Shown here: positions 22,741-32,315 of the stretch, piece after piece | How the letters are laid out: each line of letters opens with the position of its first letter | How positions within the stretch are numbered: position 1 is the first letter of the stretch | Source of the DNA: a virus | DNA: 64,000 nt | Reading direction: 5' to 3' (one strand) | IMG/VR virus record: IMGVR_UViG_3300030098_006630 | Span: 1-64,000 of that record | Translations under genes and position numbers: made by a program | Notes under the pieces: generated by a model | Database searches by the model: none | The model's input: only the letters and a program-made list of their open reading frames with translations | Told to the model about the DNA's origin: nothing

Positions 22741-24351
22741 ATGAATATAATTTATATCTCAGATTTCTTTGTAGAGCATATAGCCGGTGGAGGGGAACTT
22801 GTTGACGATTGTCTAATAAAGCATCTTTCTTCACGCGGCTTTTCTGTTTCCAGGGTTCAATCTAACAGCGTTACCCCTGTTTTTATTCAACAGAACAAGG
22901 ACAAGTTTTTTATTGTTTCTAATTTTGTTAATCTTGATAAACCTCAAAAGAAAGCTCTTGAGAATTGTCGATATATTATCTATGAACATGATCACAAATA
23001 CATTCTAGAGAGAGATCCTTCCCCATATAAAGACTTTATTGTCCCTGCGGATAGATTGTATAACTTATCTTTTTATAAAAGCGCTCAAGCAGTGATTTGT
23101 CAATCCAAATTACATGCCGAAGTTCTTCGCAAGAACATTAAATCAGATAATATCGTTTCTGCTGGTTGCACCCTATGGTCAAAAGAACATCTAGAGATTC
23201 TTAAAAAACACCTAGACACAGAAAAAACTAATAAAGTCGCAGTGTTAGATTCTGACAATCGCGTAAAAGGTCGTATTCAGGCTTTAGATTACTGTCAAAA
23301 GAAAAACTTGGACTATGAACTCATTAAATCACCCAACTATGAGGAGTTCATTGGACAACTTGCCTCAAAAAGTTCGTTAGTCTTCTTCTCGCAGGTATTA
23401 GAGAGTTTCTGTAGGCTCGTCGTAGAAGCCCGTATTCTCGGTTGTAAGCTCATTACGAACAAAATGAATGGTTGTGCATCTGAAGATTGGTTTAAAGCCT
23501 CTAAGGGGGCAAAACTCCTTGAATATGTGGAAAATAAACAAGAAGAAGTGGTGGATTTGTTTGTTTCTCTTATAAATGAAGAGAAAAAAGCTTCAAAAAA
23601 CCAAAAAACAGGCGATATTACAGTAATTTTAAACTCCTACAGGCGTCCATACAACCTAAAGATGCAGATTGAGGCTTTAAAAGCCCAATCTGTAGTCCCA
23701 AAAGAGATTTGGTTGTGGGTAAATGCCCATGAAGACAACAAAGATTTCGATTATTCGGGTTTAGGGCTCGATAAAATCTTCAATAACGACTTTAATTGGA
23801 AGTTTTACGGCAGATTTGCCGGTGCTTTACTTGTAGATACCGAATATGTCGCTATTTTCGACGACGACACGATTCCAGGCTCAAAATGGTTCGAAAATTG
23901 TCTAAATACGATGAAAACACACGAAGGTATTCTTGGATCTGCCGGAATCGTGCTAAATGACAAGTTTTATGTCCAACATGACCGTTGTGGTTGGCCAACT
24001 AGCAATAAAGAGACCACAGAGGTCGATTTAGTGGGTCATGCATGGTTTTTTAAGCGAGATTGGCTCCAATACCTCTGGAAAGAGAAGCCACCGACCTGGG
24101 ATAACGCAGAAGACATACAATTTTCTTATTCTGCTCAAAAATACGGCAATATCAAGACATATTGCCCTCCACACCCTCCAGAAGACCGAGAAATGCACGG
24201 ATCTATCCTTGGAAACGAACTTGGCATAGATAATAAGGCAACTTCGACCAATTCTGCCGTTTCTCACCAACAATTCTTCTCTGAAAGGGACTTTTGTGTG
24301 CAATATGCCCTTAAAAATGGGTGGAAAACAGTACGAGGAGTCACATTATGA
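22741..24351 (+). CDS. Two-domain glycosyltransferase (GT-B-like plus GT-A)
   Basis: The 536-residue protein is a fusion. The N-terminal part (about 1-285) is a GT-B-like fold with a Gly-rich IAGGGELVDD loop near the start and SQVLESFCRLVVEARILGC near its end, similar to the E-x7-E region. From residue about 292 a GT-A/GT2-like domain follows: ITVILNSYRRPYNL, then AIFDDDTIPG with the metal-binding DDD at 374-376. One polypeptide may add two sugars in turn. It overlaps the WecB-like gene by 4 nt (ATGA). Confidence 0.82.
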   Translation: MNIIYISDFFVEHIAGGGELVDDCLIKHLSSRGFSVSRVQSNSVTPVFIQQNKDKFFIVSNFVNLDKPQKKALENCRYIIYEHDHKYILERDPSPYKDFIVPADRLYNLSFYKSAQAVICQSKLHAEVLRKNIKSDNIVSAGCTLWSKEHLEILKKHLDTEKTNKVAVLDSDNRVKGRIQALDYCQKKNLDYELIKSPNYEEFIGQLASKSSLVFFSQVLESFCRLVVEARILGCKLITNKMNGCASEDWFKASKGAKLLEYVENKQEEVVDLFVSLINEEKKASKNQKTGDITVILNSYRRPYNLKMQIEALKAQSVVPKEIWLWVNAHEDNKDFDYSGLGLDKIFNNDFNWKFYGRFAGALLVDTEYVAIFDDDTIPGSKWFENCLNTMKTHEGILGSAGIVLNDKFYVQHDRCGWPTSNKETTEVDLVGHAWFFKRDWLQYLWKEKPPTWDNAEDIQFSYSAQKYGNIKTYCPPHPPEDREMHGSILGNELGIDNKATSTNSAVSHQQFFSERDFCVQYALKNGWKTVRGVTL

Positions 24352-25355
24352 TGTTAATTTGCTTCGGCACACGCCCCGAATACATCAAAATTAAGCCTAT
24401 TTTGGACGTTTTTAAGGGTGAAATACCCTATAAAATCCTGTTTACAGGGCAACATACCGACCTTTTAGCCCATATTGAGGGTGATTTTGTGCGTTTAAAT
24501 GTCCAAAATGGCGATAATCGCCTAGATTCTATTGTTTCGTCTATAATGAATCAGGGTCATATTTTTGAAAACGTTACCTCTGTAATGGTTCAAGGAGACA
24601 CAACATCGGCATTTGCAGTGGCTTTGGCAGCATTTCACAGGCAAATTCCTGTTATTCACCTTGAAGCTGGGCTTAGAACCTATGATTTAGCCCACCCTTA
24701 CCCTGAAGAATTTAATAGACAAGCTATTTCGCGCCTAGCAGCGGTTAATTTATGCCCTACTGCGAGAAGTTACTCGAATATAGAGGGAGAAAAGACTCCA
24801 GGGCAACGTTTTATAGTGGGAAACACTGTTTTAGACAATTTAACTCATTTAACGCCTTCTTATAATGATAATGTAATTGTAACGATGCATCGCCGTGAAA
24901 ATCACCACTGGATGGACCAATGGTTTATTAAAATAGATGAATTGGCGGCAAATCACCCTGAATTAAACTTTATTCTACCATTACATCCTAATCCCAATGT
25001 CAAAAAGCACGTAGAGCTTCTTCAAAACGTTCTTGTGATAGATCCGGTGCCATATGACGATTTCATGAGCATGCTAGCATCTTGCAAATTTGCTATCACT
25101 GATAGTGGAGGACTACAAGAAGAATTATCTTTCTTTAACAAGCTTTGTATCGTATGTAGAACCCAAACCGAACGGAAAATGGGTATTGGAACTTTTTCTT
25201 TTTTATGTAAGCATCCTGATGACCTGTCTAGACTCTTTGATAACGTAAATAGTAACTACCAATCGGCAGAGGGTATATCGTCGCCCTATGGTGACGGAAA
25301 ATCTTCAGAAAAAATATTAAAACTTATAAAGGATGGCTATGTCCAAGGGATTTAA
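24348..25355 (+). CDS. wecB: UDP-N-acetylglucosamine 2-epimerase-like protein
   Basis: ATG 24348 overlaps the previous stop (ATGA) and has GAGGAG upstream; a longer in-frame start at 24321 is less likely. The 335-residue protein has the family signatures GTRPEYIKIKPI, QGDTTSAFAVALAAF, HLEAGLRTYD, PEEFNRQAISRLA, TMHRRENHHW and TDSGGLQEELSF. WecB/MnaA converts UDP-GlcNAc to UDP-ManNAc, or in related enzymes makes other amino-sugar nucleotides. It is slightly shorter than usual (about 375). In this locus it would supply a ManNAc-type donor. Confidence 0.88.
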   Translation: MMLICFGTRPEYIKIKPILDVFKGEIPYKILFTGQHTDLLAHIEGDFVRLNVQNGDNRLDSIVSSIMNQGHIFENVTSVMVQGDTTSAFAVALAAFHRQIPVIHLEAGLRTYDLAHPYPEEFNRQAISRLAAVNLCPTARSYSNIEGEKTPGQRFIVGNTVLDNLTHLTPSYNDNVIVTMHRRENHHWMDQWFIKIDELAANHPELNFILPLHPNPNVKKHVELLQNVLVIDPVPYDDFMSMLASCKFAITDSGGLQEELSFFNKLCIVCRTQTERKMGIGTFSFLCKHPDDLSRLFDNVNSNYQSAEGISSPYGDGKSSEKILKLIKDGYVQGI

Positions 25356-26121
25356 GGAAGATTTTTTTAATCTTCTCAATAAATTAAAAAATAATGAGCA
25401 TTTTGCCTTTACTCGCTTCTCAGACGGCGAAGTTTTCGTTATGGAGAACAAGCATTTGATCTTACAGGAGAAATTTTGTAAAGTCGGTGATTTAATACAT
25501 AATTTTGGATACTCTGAGGATGATCATAAGGAATTCGACCCTGACAAGCATCAATTTGTGCGTAAAAAGCTCATGGACGCTTTTAACTTCAAGAAAGAGA
25601 ATTATTTTGTAGGTGCAGGATGTAACAACTGTACTTGTGAGATTAGAAACCAAATTCCTTGGCTAAAAGAAATGAGACCAGGAGACGAAGAGCACTGGAC
25701 TTCTCCCAATCTGCTTGTTAACTCGAATTATCCTCTTTTCGTGACACAATTTGTGCCAGAGTTTGCAAATCACAAGGTGGTAATGATTTGCAGCGAGAAA
25801 GCCAAGTTTGATAAGGCTCCTTTTGATGTTGTAAAAGATTTCAGAGTTGGAAAGAATTGTATTGTCAACGACCATCATCTTGAAGAGGAAATCAAGACCT
25901 GGATGGATGAGAATAATGTCGAGGATCATTTATTTTTATTTTCTGCGTCAAGTTTAAGTGAGATACTTATTCACAAGCTCTTTGAGCATAACACTAAAAA
26001 CACTTATATGGATATTGGGACATGTCTACATCCATATCTCGGATTGACAGTGGAAAGAGATTATCTTAGAGCTTATTGGAACAATGGATTCCACCCTGAT
26101 TTGTTTAAGGAGTGCGGCTGA
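25339..26121 (+). CDS. GT-D fold glycosyltransferase-like protein
   Basis: The second ATG (25339) follows AAAGGA at a good distance, so it is favoured over ATG 25333. The product (260 residues) begins with HFAFTRFSDGEVF, whose Asp29-Gly30-Glu31 matches the conserved DxE of the GT-D (DUF1792-like) glycosyltransferases. Four Cys lie close together in GCNNCTCEI. It overlaps the end of the WecB-like gene by 17 nt, and its stop shares a base with the next start. Glycosyl transfer is likely; the donor is unknown. Confidence 0.65.
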   Translation: MSKGFKEDFFNLLNKLKNNEHFAFTRFSDGEVFVMENKHLILQEKFCKVGDLIHNFGYSEDDHKEFDPDKHQFVRKKLMDAFNFKKENYFVGAGCNNCTCEIRNQIPWLKEMRPGDEEHWTSPNLLVNSNYPLFVTQFVPEFANHKVVMICSEKAKFDKAPFDVVKDFRVGKNCIVNDHHLEEEIKTWMDENNVEDHLFLFSASSLSEILIHKLFEHNTKNTYMDIGTCLHPYLGLTVERDYLRAYWNNGFHPDLFKECG

Positions 26122-26501
26122 TGGATTTTGTAAAGAATAAAAAAGAATACTGGGAATTTATTCGTGAATTAAGAAACGATGAACGAGTCAAGAACGGATT
26201 CATCCAGCAAGACCATATTGAAAGGGAAAATCACTTAAAATACATGGAAAAATATGGTAATAATTTCTATATCTGTTTGATTGACGGAACTCCTGCTGGT
26301 TATGTTGGAGTTATCGATAGAGATATAAGAGTCGCTACCCATCCAGATTATCAAGGAAAAGGCGTAGGTAAATTTATGATAAACGCTATGATGAACTTGC
26401 ATCCTGATGCATTCGCAAAGGTGAAAATAGAAAACATTCCCAGCTTAAGATTATTTGAAGCGTGCGGATTTACTAAGAAGTATTACATTTTGGAGAAATA
26501 A
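26121..26501 (+). CDS. GNAT-family acetyltransferase
   Basis: ATG 26121 overlaps the previous stop (TGATG), with AAGGAG 8 nt upstream. The 126-residue protein shows the GNAT fold: RVATHPDYQGKGVGKFMINAM, whose QGKGVG (78-83) is the acetyl-CoA-binding motif A, and later FEACGFTKKYYILEK. It may N-acetylate an amino sugar made by the neighbouring aminotransferase, as in viosamine- or bacillosamine-type pathways. Sugar acetylation is inferred from the next gene. Confidence 0.8.
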   Translation: MDFVKNKKEYWEFIRELRNDERVKNGFIQQDHIERENHLKYMEKYGNNFYICLIDGTPAGYVGVIDRDIRVATHPDYQGKGVGKFMINAMMNLHPDAFAKVKIENIPSLRLFEACGFTKKYYILEK

Positions 26502-27124
26502 TGTTACATAACCCATATAAAATAGTGAAAATGTTTGAAGAGGAAGTAGCATACTATACCGGAGCGCCTTTCGCTGTCTCTCTGAATAGTTGCACTAACG
26601 CTCTGTTTCTTGCTTGTAAATGGGCTGGAGTCAAAGACAAGGAAGTTATCATTCCTAAAAGAACATACCTATCTCCTCCTCAATCAATCCTTCAAGCAGG
26701 AGGAAAGCTCGTTTTTGACGACCGAAAGTGGGAAGGGATTTATCAATTAAAGCCGTTCCCTATATATGACGCAGCAAAGCGTCTTACCTCTGGCATGTAT
26801 ATACCGGGTACATTCATGTGTTTAAGTTTTCACATCAAGAAACACCTTAAAATCGGCAAGGGAGGTATGATATTATGTGACAGTGAAGAGGCTGTTAAGT
26901 GGTTCAAAGCCCGCCGCTATGAAGGACGAACTGATGGCATGAAGTATCATGAAGACACCATAGATGAAGAAGGGTGGAATATGTATATGACACCAGAACA
27001 GGCAGCTAGAGGATTAATGCTTATGCAAAATTATCCTCAACATATGTCGGATATACCAGAAAACCCTCCATATCGAGATTTAACGGAATTTGACTTATTC
27101 AAAGACATAGAGGTAAGGAAATAA
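26501..27124 (+). CDS. Very compact DegT/StrS-type aminotransferase
   Basis: The protein has 207 residues, against 360-400 for usual sugar aminotransferases, yet keeps the core: NSCTNALFLA near 29-38 (phosphate loop), IYDAAKRL with Asp90 (PLP pyridine contact) and SFHIKKHLKIGKGG with the Schiff-base Lys114. The section of about 50 residues that normally precedes the Asp is missing, and so is most of the C-terminal small domain. It may be a small new branch of the family or a degraded copy; intact motifs and tight packing between genes argue for function. Expected product: an amino-sugar nucleotide. Starts 1 nt into the previous stop. Confidence 0.72.
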   Translation: MLHNPYKIVKMFEEEVAYYTGAPFAVSLNSCTNALFLACKWAGVKDKEVIIPKRTYLSPPQSILQAGGKLVFDDRKWEGIYQLKPFPIYDAAKRLTSGMYIPGTFMCLSFHIKKHLKIGKGGMILCDSEEAVKWFKARRYEGRTDGMKYHEDTIDEEGWNMYMTPEQAARGLMLMQNYPQHMSDIPENPPYRDLTEFDLFKDIEVRK

Positions 27125-27125
27125 A

Positions 27126-27746
27126 ATGCTTAGAAGTGATATTGTCAATAGTTTTATAAAAAAATACGACTACAAGACTTACTTGGAAATTGGCTACGGG
27201 AATGGGGATACTTTTCATAAGATAGAGCTTCCTGTAGAAGATAAAATTGGCGTTGACGGCGGAAATGGAACCCCTCAAAACGACGCATATGTTACACGAA
27301 TGACATCTGATAAATTTTTTGAATTAAATAAAAAATTCACTAATAAAAAATTTGATATTATTTTTATTGACGGCTCTCATCTTTGGGAGGATGTAGAAAA
27401 TGACATGATTAATTCTTTAGACTGTCTAAACGAAGGCGGAACAATTGTGATGCACGATTGCAATCCTGAAAATGTTCACTGGCAAGAAAGAAGCCAATCT
27501 CCTCTTGTACCTGGGTGGAACGGCGATACTTGGAAGGCATTTGTTAAGTTTAGATCAACACGGGAAGATTTAGAGATGTTTGTAGTAGATACAGATTTTG
27601 GCTGCGGAGTTGTAAGACGCGGCTCTCAAGACCCTTTGAATCTAAATTTAGAAAAATCTTTATTATATGAAGCTTTTGAGCCAAACAAAAAAGAGTGGCT
27701 TAATTTAATTTCCATTGAAGAGTTTACAAGCAAGGTCGAGGTTTAA
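27126..27746 (+). CDS. SAM-dependent methyltransferase
   Basis: The 206-residue protein has class I methyltransferase motifs: YLEIGYGNGDT (residues 19-28, SAM-binding loop), IGVDGGNG, FDIIFIDGSHLWEDV (the Asp-Gly-Ser-His of the Methyltransf_24 type) and GGTIVMHDCNP. It probably methylates a sugar or glycan in this cluster. It starts just after the aminotransferase gene. The site of methylation is unknown. Confidence 0.82.
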   Translation: MLRSDIVNSFIKKYDYKTYLEIGYGNGDTFHKIELPVEDKIGVDGGNGTPQNDAYVTRMTSDKFFELNKKFTNKKFDIIFIDGSHLWEDVENDMINSLDCLNEGGTIVMHDCNPENVHWQERSQSPLVPGWNGDTWKAFVKFRSTREDLEMFVVDTDFGCGVVRRGSQDPLNLNLEKSLLYEAFEPNKKEWLNLISIEEFTSKVEV

Positions 27747-27749
27747 AAA

Positions 27750-28574
27750 ATGATTTACTTTGTTACGATGCACCATAACACTGATAATTTTGTCAACCTA
27801 CAAGCCCAGAACATTAAAAACTATACTCCTGAAGTTTTTACAAAATATAAAGTTTATTGCGGCTTATCAGGGGTCCCGGATTACCGAGGCGAAGAAAATA
27901 ATTTCACTAATTATTCATTTTTTAATATTACTGAAGTCATGAATCAGCATTGGTTTAGAATGAATTGGTTAGTAGACAGAATTAAAGAAAATGAAACTAT
28001 TGAAGATGATGATATCTTAGTGTTCCTGGACGGTGACGCTTTCCCAGTAGATTTTTGGTATCCTAAAATTGTAGAACTTCTTAAAGAAAATGAAATGGTC
28101 GCCGCCGACCGACGCGAAGATATTGAACCTCTTTTAGCCGAAGAAATGAAGCCCTACCCTCATCCTTTGTTTTTGGCAACAAAAGCAAAATTCTGGATTG
28201 AGAATGAATTAAAATGGGGAATTGATGAAAGCAAAGGAATATCTACTCCTGGCTGTCTTTTAAAATTATGGCTTGAAGAAAATGATTATTCTTACGCACC
28301 TTTAGTACGAACAAATGTATTTGATATTCATCCTTTGTTTTTTGGTGTTTACGGAGACTTAATTTATCATCATGGAGCAGCTTCTGGTTTGGAAAAAGTA
28401 TATGGCTCTAGTGACATATGGACGCGACCAGACCTATCCAAAAAATATGGAGTAGCTTTAGATATCCATGTCCCAGCTATTCCGGCTTTTAATGGATATA
28501 TGTCAAATTTAGTATGGCAAGCTATAATCAACTTACCTAATTTCATTAATGTATATTTCCGTGGAAAGGAGTAA
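27750..28574 (+). CDS. GT-A fold glycosyltransferase-like protein
   Basis: The 274-residue protein carries DDDILVFLDGDAFPVDFW near residues 90-105; the DGD corresponds to the metal-binding DxD of GT-A enzymes. A second conserved-looking block, FGVYGDLIYHHGAASG, supplies His residues near the end that could bind the metal. It may transfer a sugar or a nucleotide-sugar component. No closer family was recognised. It ends 1 nt before the start of the next gene's ATG. Confidence 0.68.
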   Translation: MIYFVTMHHNTDNFVNLQAQNIKNYTPEVFTKYKVYCGLSGVPDYRGEENNFTNYSFFNITEVMNQHWFRMNWLVDRIKENETIEDDDILVFLDGDAFPVDFWYPKIVELLKENEMVAADRREDIEPLLAEEMKPYPHPLFLATKAKFWIENELKWGIDESKGISTPGCLLKLWLEENDYSYAPLVRTNVFDIHPLFFGVYGDLIYHHGAASGLEKVYGSSDIWTRPDLSKKYGVALDIHVPAIPAFNGYMSNLVWQAIINLPNFINVYFRGKE

Positions 28575-28575
28575 T

Positions 28576-29403
28576 ATGAAGAATTTAAAAAGATTAATTT
28601 TTGGATCAGGGAAGCTAGGGCAACACCTATCTAACGAAGAGACTTTATGCATTCCTAGAGAAAAGTGTGATATATCTGATAGCGCTAAAATTCAACAAAT
28701 TTTTGATTCGCTCCCTATGAAGCCAGAAGTAGTGATTAATTGTGCAGCAAAGACCAATTTGGAGTTTTGTGAAAGCAATAAAGATGTTGCCTTTCAGACG
28801 AATACTGTAGGTGTAGCCAATTTACTAGAGAACTGCGCTCAGAAAAATATTAAATTTGTTCATATTAGTAGCGGGTGTCTTTTCGACGGCAACGATTCCA
28901 TATCCACAGAAGAAAGTATCCCTACACCTGCTGCATGGTATACATATACAAAAAAATGGGCAGATGAATATATCGAGAATTATGGATATGAAAATTACCT
29001 AATCTTGCGCCCAAGACAAATGATTTCAGCCAGAGCAAACCCTACCAACATGTTAACCAAGTTCTGTAATTATAAGCGCATTTTTGTTCATAAAGAACCT
29101 AACTCTATTACTTGCGTTGAGGATTTTTGCGATATGTTAAATTTCTTGGTTGAAAATAATAAAAATGGCATTTATAATTGTTGTAATGATGGTGTAGTCA
29201 CTCCTTATGATATCGCCACAGGAATTAAAGAGTATATTTTACCTGAACTTGAAGTAACTGAAGCATCCTATGAACATACTCTTACTTTGCAGGCAAATAA
29301 GCGCGTGAATACAATTTTATCTAATGACAAACTTAAGGAAGCAGGATTCACTCCCCGCCATGCTAAGGATGCCTTAAGGTGGTGTTTAGAAAATTATGAG
29401 TAA
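28576..29403 (+). CDS. RmlD-like sugar-nucleotide reductase (SDR)
   Basis: AAAGGAG sits 6 nt before ATG 28576. The 275-residue protein is an extended SDR: LIFGSGKLGQHL (GxGxLG cofactor loop), VINCAAKTNLEFCE, VHISSGCLFDG and Tyr122-x-x-x-Lys126 (YTYTK). The CESNKDVAFQTN and SGCLFDG blocks match the RmlD family (dTDP-4-dehydrorhamnose reductase), which reduces a 4-keto sugar nucleotide. With the RmlB-like gene at 37600 it could complete a 6-deoxyhexose such as rhamnose, but RmlA and RmlC are absent. Confidence 0.78.
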   Translation: MKNLKRLIFGSGKLGQHLSNEETLCIPREKCDISDSAKIQQIFDSLPMKPEVVINCAAKTNLEFCESNKDVAFQTNTVGVANLLENCAQKNIKFVHISSGCLFDGNDSISTEESIPTPAAWYTYTKKWADEYIENYGYENYLILRPRQMISARANPTNMLTKFCNYKRIFVHKEPNSITCVEDFCDMLNFLVENNKNGIYNCCNDGVVTPYDIATGIKEYILPELEVTEASYEHTLTLQANKRVNTILSNDKLKEAGFTPRHAKDALRWCLENYE

Positions 29404-30151
29404 AATCGCACTTGTTATAAATACCATTAGCAAAAATAAAGATATCTGGAATATGTTCTTTAATCAGATTGAAAAGCACGTTCCTTCGTCTTTTTTTGCA
29501 AAAAAATACATCTTTGTTGATAAAACAGAAGACGCATTACCAGACGATTACGAAGTAATATATTATGATACGAGCAAAAAATATAGAGATCAATTTTTAA
29601 CTGGAATATCGCAAGTACAGGAAGAATATTGTATCTATATTTCGGAAGATTACATCCTTTACGAAAACATCGCAGGAGACTTAATAAAAGAATATGCGAC
29701 CGTATTAAACAATAACCCTCATTTGTCTTTTGTTAGATTTGTAAAAGGGGGAATAATAAACATCCCTTTTCCATGTTTTCAAGGAAGGAAAGACCTTTTT
29801 GAACTCCACCACTCTATACCTTATTTCTACACTAATCAAGCAGCGGTTTGGAAGACTAGAGATTTAGAAAAAATACACTACCATGGACCTAACTTACATA
29901 TTGCTAATATGGATTATGAAAATTCTTTTGAGTGGCGGGCAACAAAAACCTGCCAAGAACTTGATATAAAAGGTCTTTTTTGTTATCATGGCGAACCAAA
30001 GAGAGGTATGTATCACTATGACTCCACTGTTTTTCCACACGTAGCTACCGCACTAGTCAAAGGCAAATGGAACTTGAGTGAATATACAAAAGAATTGTCT
30101 CCTTTAATAGAAGAATACAAGATAGACACTAGTCAACGAGGAGCTGTTTAA
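29396..30151 (+). CDS. Probable GT-A glycosyltransferase
   Basis: The 251-residue protein starts IALVINTISKNKDIWNMFF and has an acidic metal site candidate in YCIYISEDYILYENI (residues about 77-90, Glu-Asp-Tyr). The end has many aromatic and His residues (KRGMYHYDSTVFPHVAT). This fits a GT-A-like fold, but no signature family was recognised. It overlaps the SDR gene before it by 8 nt and the next by 1 nt, so it is clearly part of the coupled operon. Confidence 0.6.
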   Translation: MSKIALVINTISKNKDIWNMFFNQIEKHVPSSFFAKKYIFVDKTEDALPDDYEVIYYDTSKKYRDQFLTGISQVQEEYCIYISEDYILYENIAGDLIKEYATVLNNNPHLSFVRFVKGGIINIPFPCFQGRKDLFELHHSIPYFYTNQAAVWKTRDLEKIHYHGPNLHIANMDYENSFEWRATKTCQELDIKGLFCYHGEPKRGMYHYDSTVFPHVATALVKGKWNLSEYTKELSPLIEEYKIDTSQRGAV

Positions 30152-31110
30152 TGAAGATAGTTGAGGATCTGTCCATAGAAGTTCCAGATACAAATGCACA
30201 TCACTGGAAGTTGAATGAACTTAGTAAAAATTCTCATGATGCTGTTTTGATGTACGGATTTAATGCTTCTGCAAATGCTCAACTACATGCTGAATATAAA
30301 GACTTTAAAAGAAAAATTTACTTTAATAACTGGGCACCTTGCGAATTCGCTCAGTATAGACCTCATAACAACCAAACAGGCTTTGAATATGAAGGTTATT
30401 TTGACGAAGTATATTCTATATGTCCATATAGTAGCGAGTGGCTCAATAACTTCGATCTGAAAAGAGAATACAAGCCAATATTTTATCCTTTCAATTCCAA
30501 GATTATACCTGAAAATTGTGAAAAACAATATGATGTCATTTATCATGGAGGTATTCACGGTCAAGAACACTACAACTGTCTTTTGACAATGAAAGAGTTT
30601 AATTATAGATATGTTACGATGACTAGTCATATAAATCAAATGACTCAACACTGCCTGCCTTTTGCTACTAATGTAAATTTAAATTTTCAAGAAAAGATAA
30701 ATTTAGTAGCTAAAAGTAAAATTTCAGTATGTTATAATTTAGTACACATAGCTCCTTCACATGTTCCAGCTATAAAGTCTTACGACAGGTGGAGAGAAAA
30801 TAAAGCTTTTAGCGAAGTAGACAAATGGAATGTGATGCCGCAATTCAAGACCAGGGCACATGAAGCAGCTATATCTAAAACTTTAAATTTAGTACAGAAA
30901 GATTCGTGGAATATAATGGAGAATTATTATGAACCTGATAAGGATTTTATTTATTTCAACAATGAAAGCGATTTAAGAAATAAAATTATTGACGTAATCA
31001 ATAATTGGCAAGATTATCAAGTTATCATTGAGAGCGCTTACAATAAAGCCATGAATTATACAACTGAAAAATTTATTCAACTAATAGCATCAGGAGAAGA
31101 ATGGAAATGA
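30151..31110 (+). CDS. GT-B (CgeB-like) glycosyltransferase
   Basis: The 319-residue protein has a C-terminal block TRAHEAAISKTLNLVQKDSW followed by EPDKDFIYFNNESDLRNKI, which is the layout seen in CgeB-type and related GT-B enzymes (acceptor-domain phosphate and E-x-D region). The middle has YDVIYHGGIHGQEHY, a Gly/His-rich nucleotide-sugar loop. It shares one base with the preceding gene and overlaps the next by 10 nt. Donor and acceptor unknown. Confidence 0.68.
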   Translation: MKIVEDLSIEVPDTNAHHWKLNELSKNSHDAVLMYGFNASANAQLHAEYKDFKRKIYFNNWAPCEFAQYRPHNNQTGFEYEGYFDEVYSICPYSSEWLNNFDLKREYKPIFYPFNSKIIPENCEKQYDVIYHGGIHGQEHYNCLLTMKEFNYRYVTMTSHINQMTQHCLPFATNVNLNFQEKINLVAKSKISVCYNLVHIAPSHVPAIKSYDRWRENKAFSEVDKWNVMPQFKTRAHEAAISKTLNLVQKDSWNIMENYYEPDKDFIYFNNESDLRNKIIDVINNWQDYQVIIESAYNKAMNYTTEKFIQLIASGEEWK

Positions 31111-32315
31111 AATGTAGAGGATGTGGGTCAGAAAAAATAAATTTGGTATTAGACCTGGGAAATCAACCTTGGTGTAATGATTTCTTGACAGAAGAAAGGG
31201 TCGGAAAAGAAGAAAAATACCCTCTTCGCCTGTGTTATTGCGAAGATTGTGAGTTGTTGCAGCTTGATCATACTGTTCCGAAAGAGATTATGTTTGCAGA
31301 CCATCAATACCTTTCTGGGATGACTACCACCTTAGTAAATCATTTTTATGAAGTAGCCGAAGAAAACGTCAAGCAGTTTGACATGCAACCTGATGATTTA
31401 GTGGTTGATATCGGAGGAAACGATGGAAGTCAGCTTCTACAATATAAAAAAGCCGGCGTTAACAATGTTTTAAACATCGAATCAGCCAAGAGGGTATCGA
31501 GAATCTCTAGAGATGCTGGCGTAAAGACAGTCAATGAGTTCTTTAACGAAGATAGTGCCAAGAAGCATTTGGGAGAAAAATCTGTAAAGCTCTATAACGC
31601 TTCTGGGGTCTTTTTTCATTTAGAAGAATTACACAGCGTCATTAAAGGAATTAAATATTCCCTGCGTGATGATGGAGTACTAATTGTCCAGTTTATGTAT
31701 GCAGGTGCTATGATAGAGAACGGGAACTTTGATACGATATACCATGAGCATTTGTGTTATTATACCATTAGAAGTTTAAATAATCTTCTCAAACCATACG
31801 GAATGGAGATCTTTGATGCCTATGCCTCCGATATCCACAGTGGCTCTATTATAGCTAAAATTTGTCACGAACATAGTGAATTAAATGTAAAGACGAAAAG
31901 ATTTTTAGCTCTTTTGGAAAAAGACAATGAATACTCCATTGAAAGAACCTTAGAATTTGCTGATAATGTAAAACAGAATAGAAGTGCCTTAAGAGACTTG
32001 TTGACTGAAATTAAAGACAAGAATGAAAGTGTCTATGTCTATGGAGCACCTGCCAAAGGAAACACTTTGCTCAATTATTTTGGCATTGACAAAACTCTAG
32101 TAGACAAGGCAGTTGAAATCAACCCAATGAAGATTGGTCACTACCTACCTCAATCACACATACCTATTTGTCAAGAAACCAAGGATGATACACCAGACTA
32201 TTATCTTCTTTTATCACACAATTTTGCAAAAGAAATTATTAATAAAAATCAAGACATTATAGCTCAAGGTGTTAAGTTTATCATTCCTTTTCCTAAACTT
32301 GAGGTGATTGGTTGA
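31101..32315 (+). CDS. Sugar C-methyltransferase (Methyltransf_13/12/14 type)
   Basis: The 404-residue protein has an N-terminal zinc-binding part with MKCRGCGSEKINLVLDLG and LCYCEDCELLQLD (two Cys pairs), a central SAM domain with VVDIGGNDGSQLL, and a C-terminal domain with VYVYGAPAKGNTLLNYF. This matches the NDP-hexose C-methyltransferase architecture (TylCIII-like), which adds a methyl to C3 or another carbon of a deoxysugar. The presence of this enzyme with RmlB- and RmlD-like SDRs suggests a branched-chain deoxysugar. The start is ATG 31101 or 31107. Confidence 0.85.
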   Translation: MEMKCRGCGSEKINLVLDLGNQPWCNDFLTEERVGKEEKYPLRLCYCEDCELLQLDHTVPKEIMFADHQYLSGMTTTLVNHFYEVAEENVKQFDMQPDDLVVDIGGNDGSQLLQYKKAGVNNVLNIESAKRVSRISRDAGVKTVNEFFNEDSAKKHLGEKSVKLYNASGVFFHLEELHSVIKGIKYSLRDDGVLIVQFMYAGAMIENGNFDTIYHEHLCYYTIRSLNNLLKPYGMEIFDAYASDIHSGSIIAKICHEHSELNVKTKRFLALLEKDNEYSIERTLEFADNVKQNRSALRDLLTEIKDKNESVYVYGAPAKGNTLLNYFGIDKTLVDKAVEINPMKIGHYLPQSHIPICQETKDDTPDYYLLLSHNFAKEIINKNQDIIAQGVKFIIPFPKLEVIG

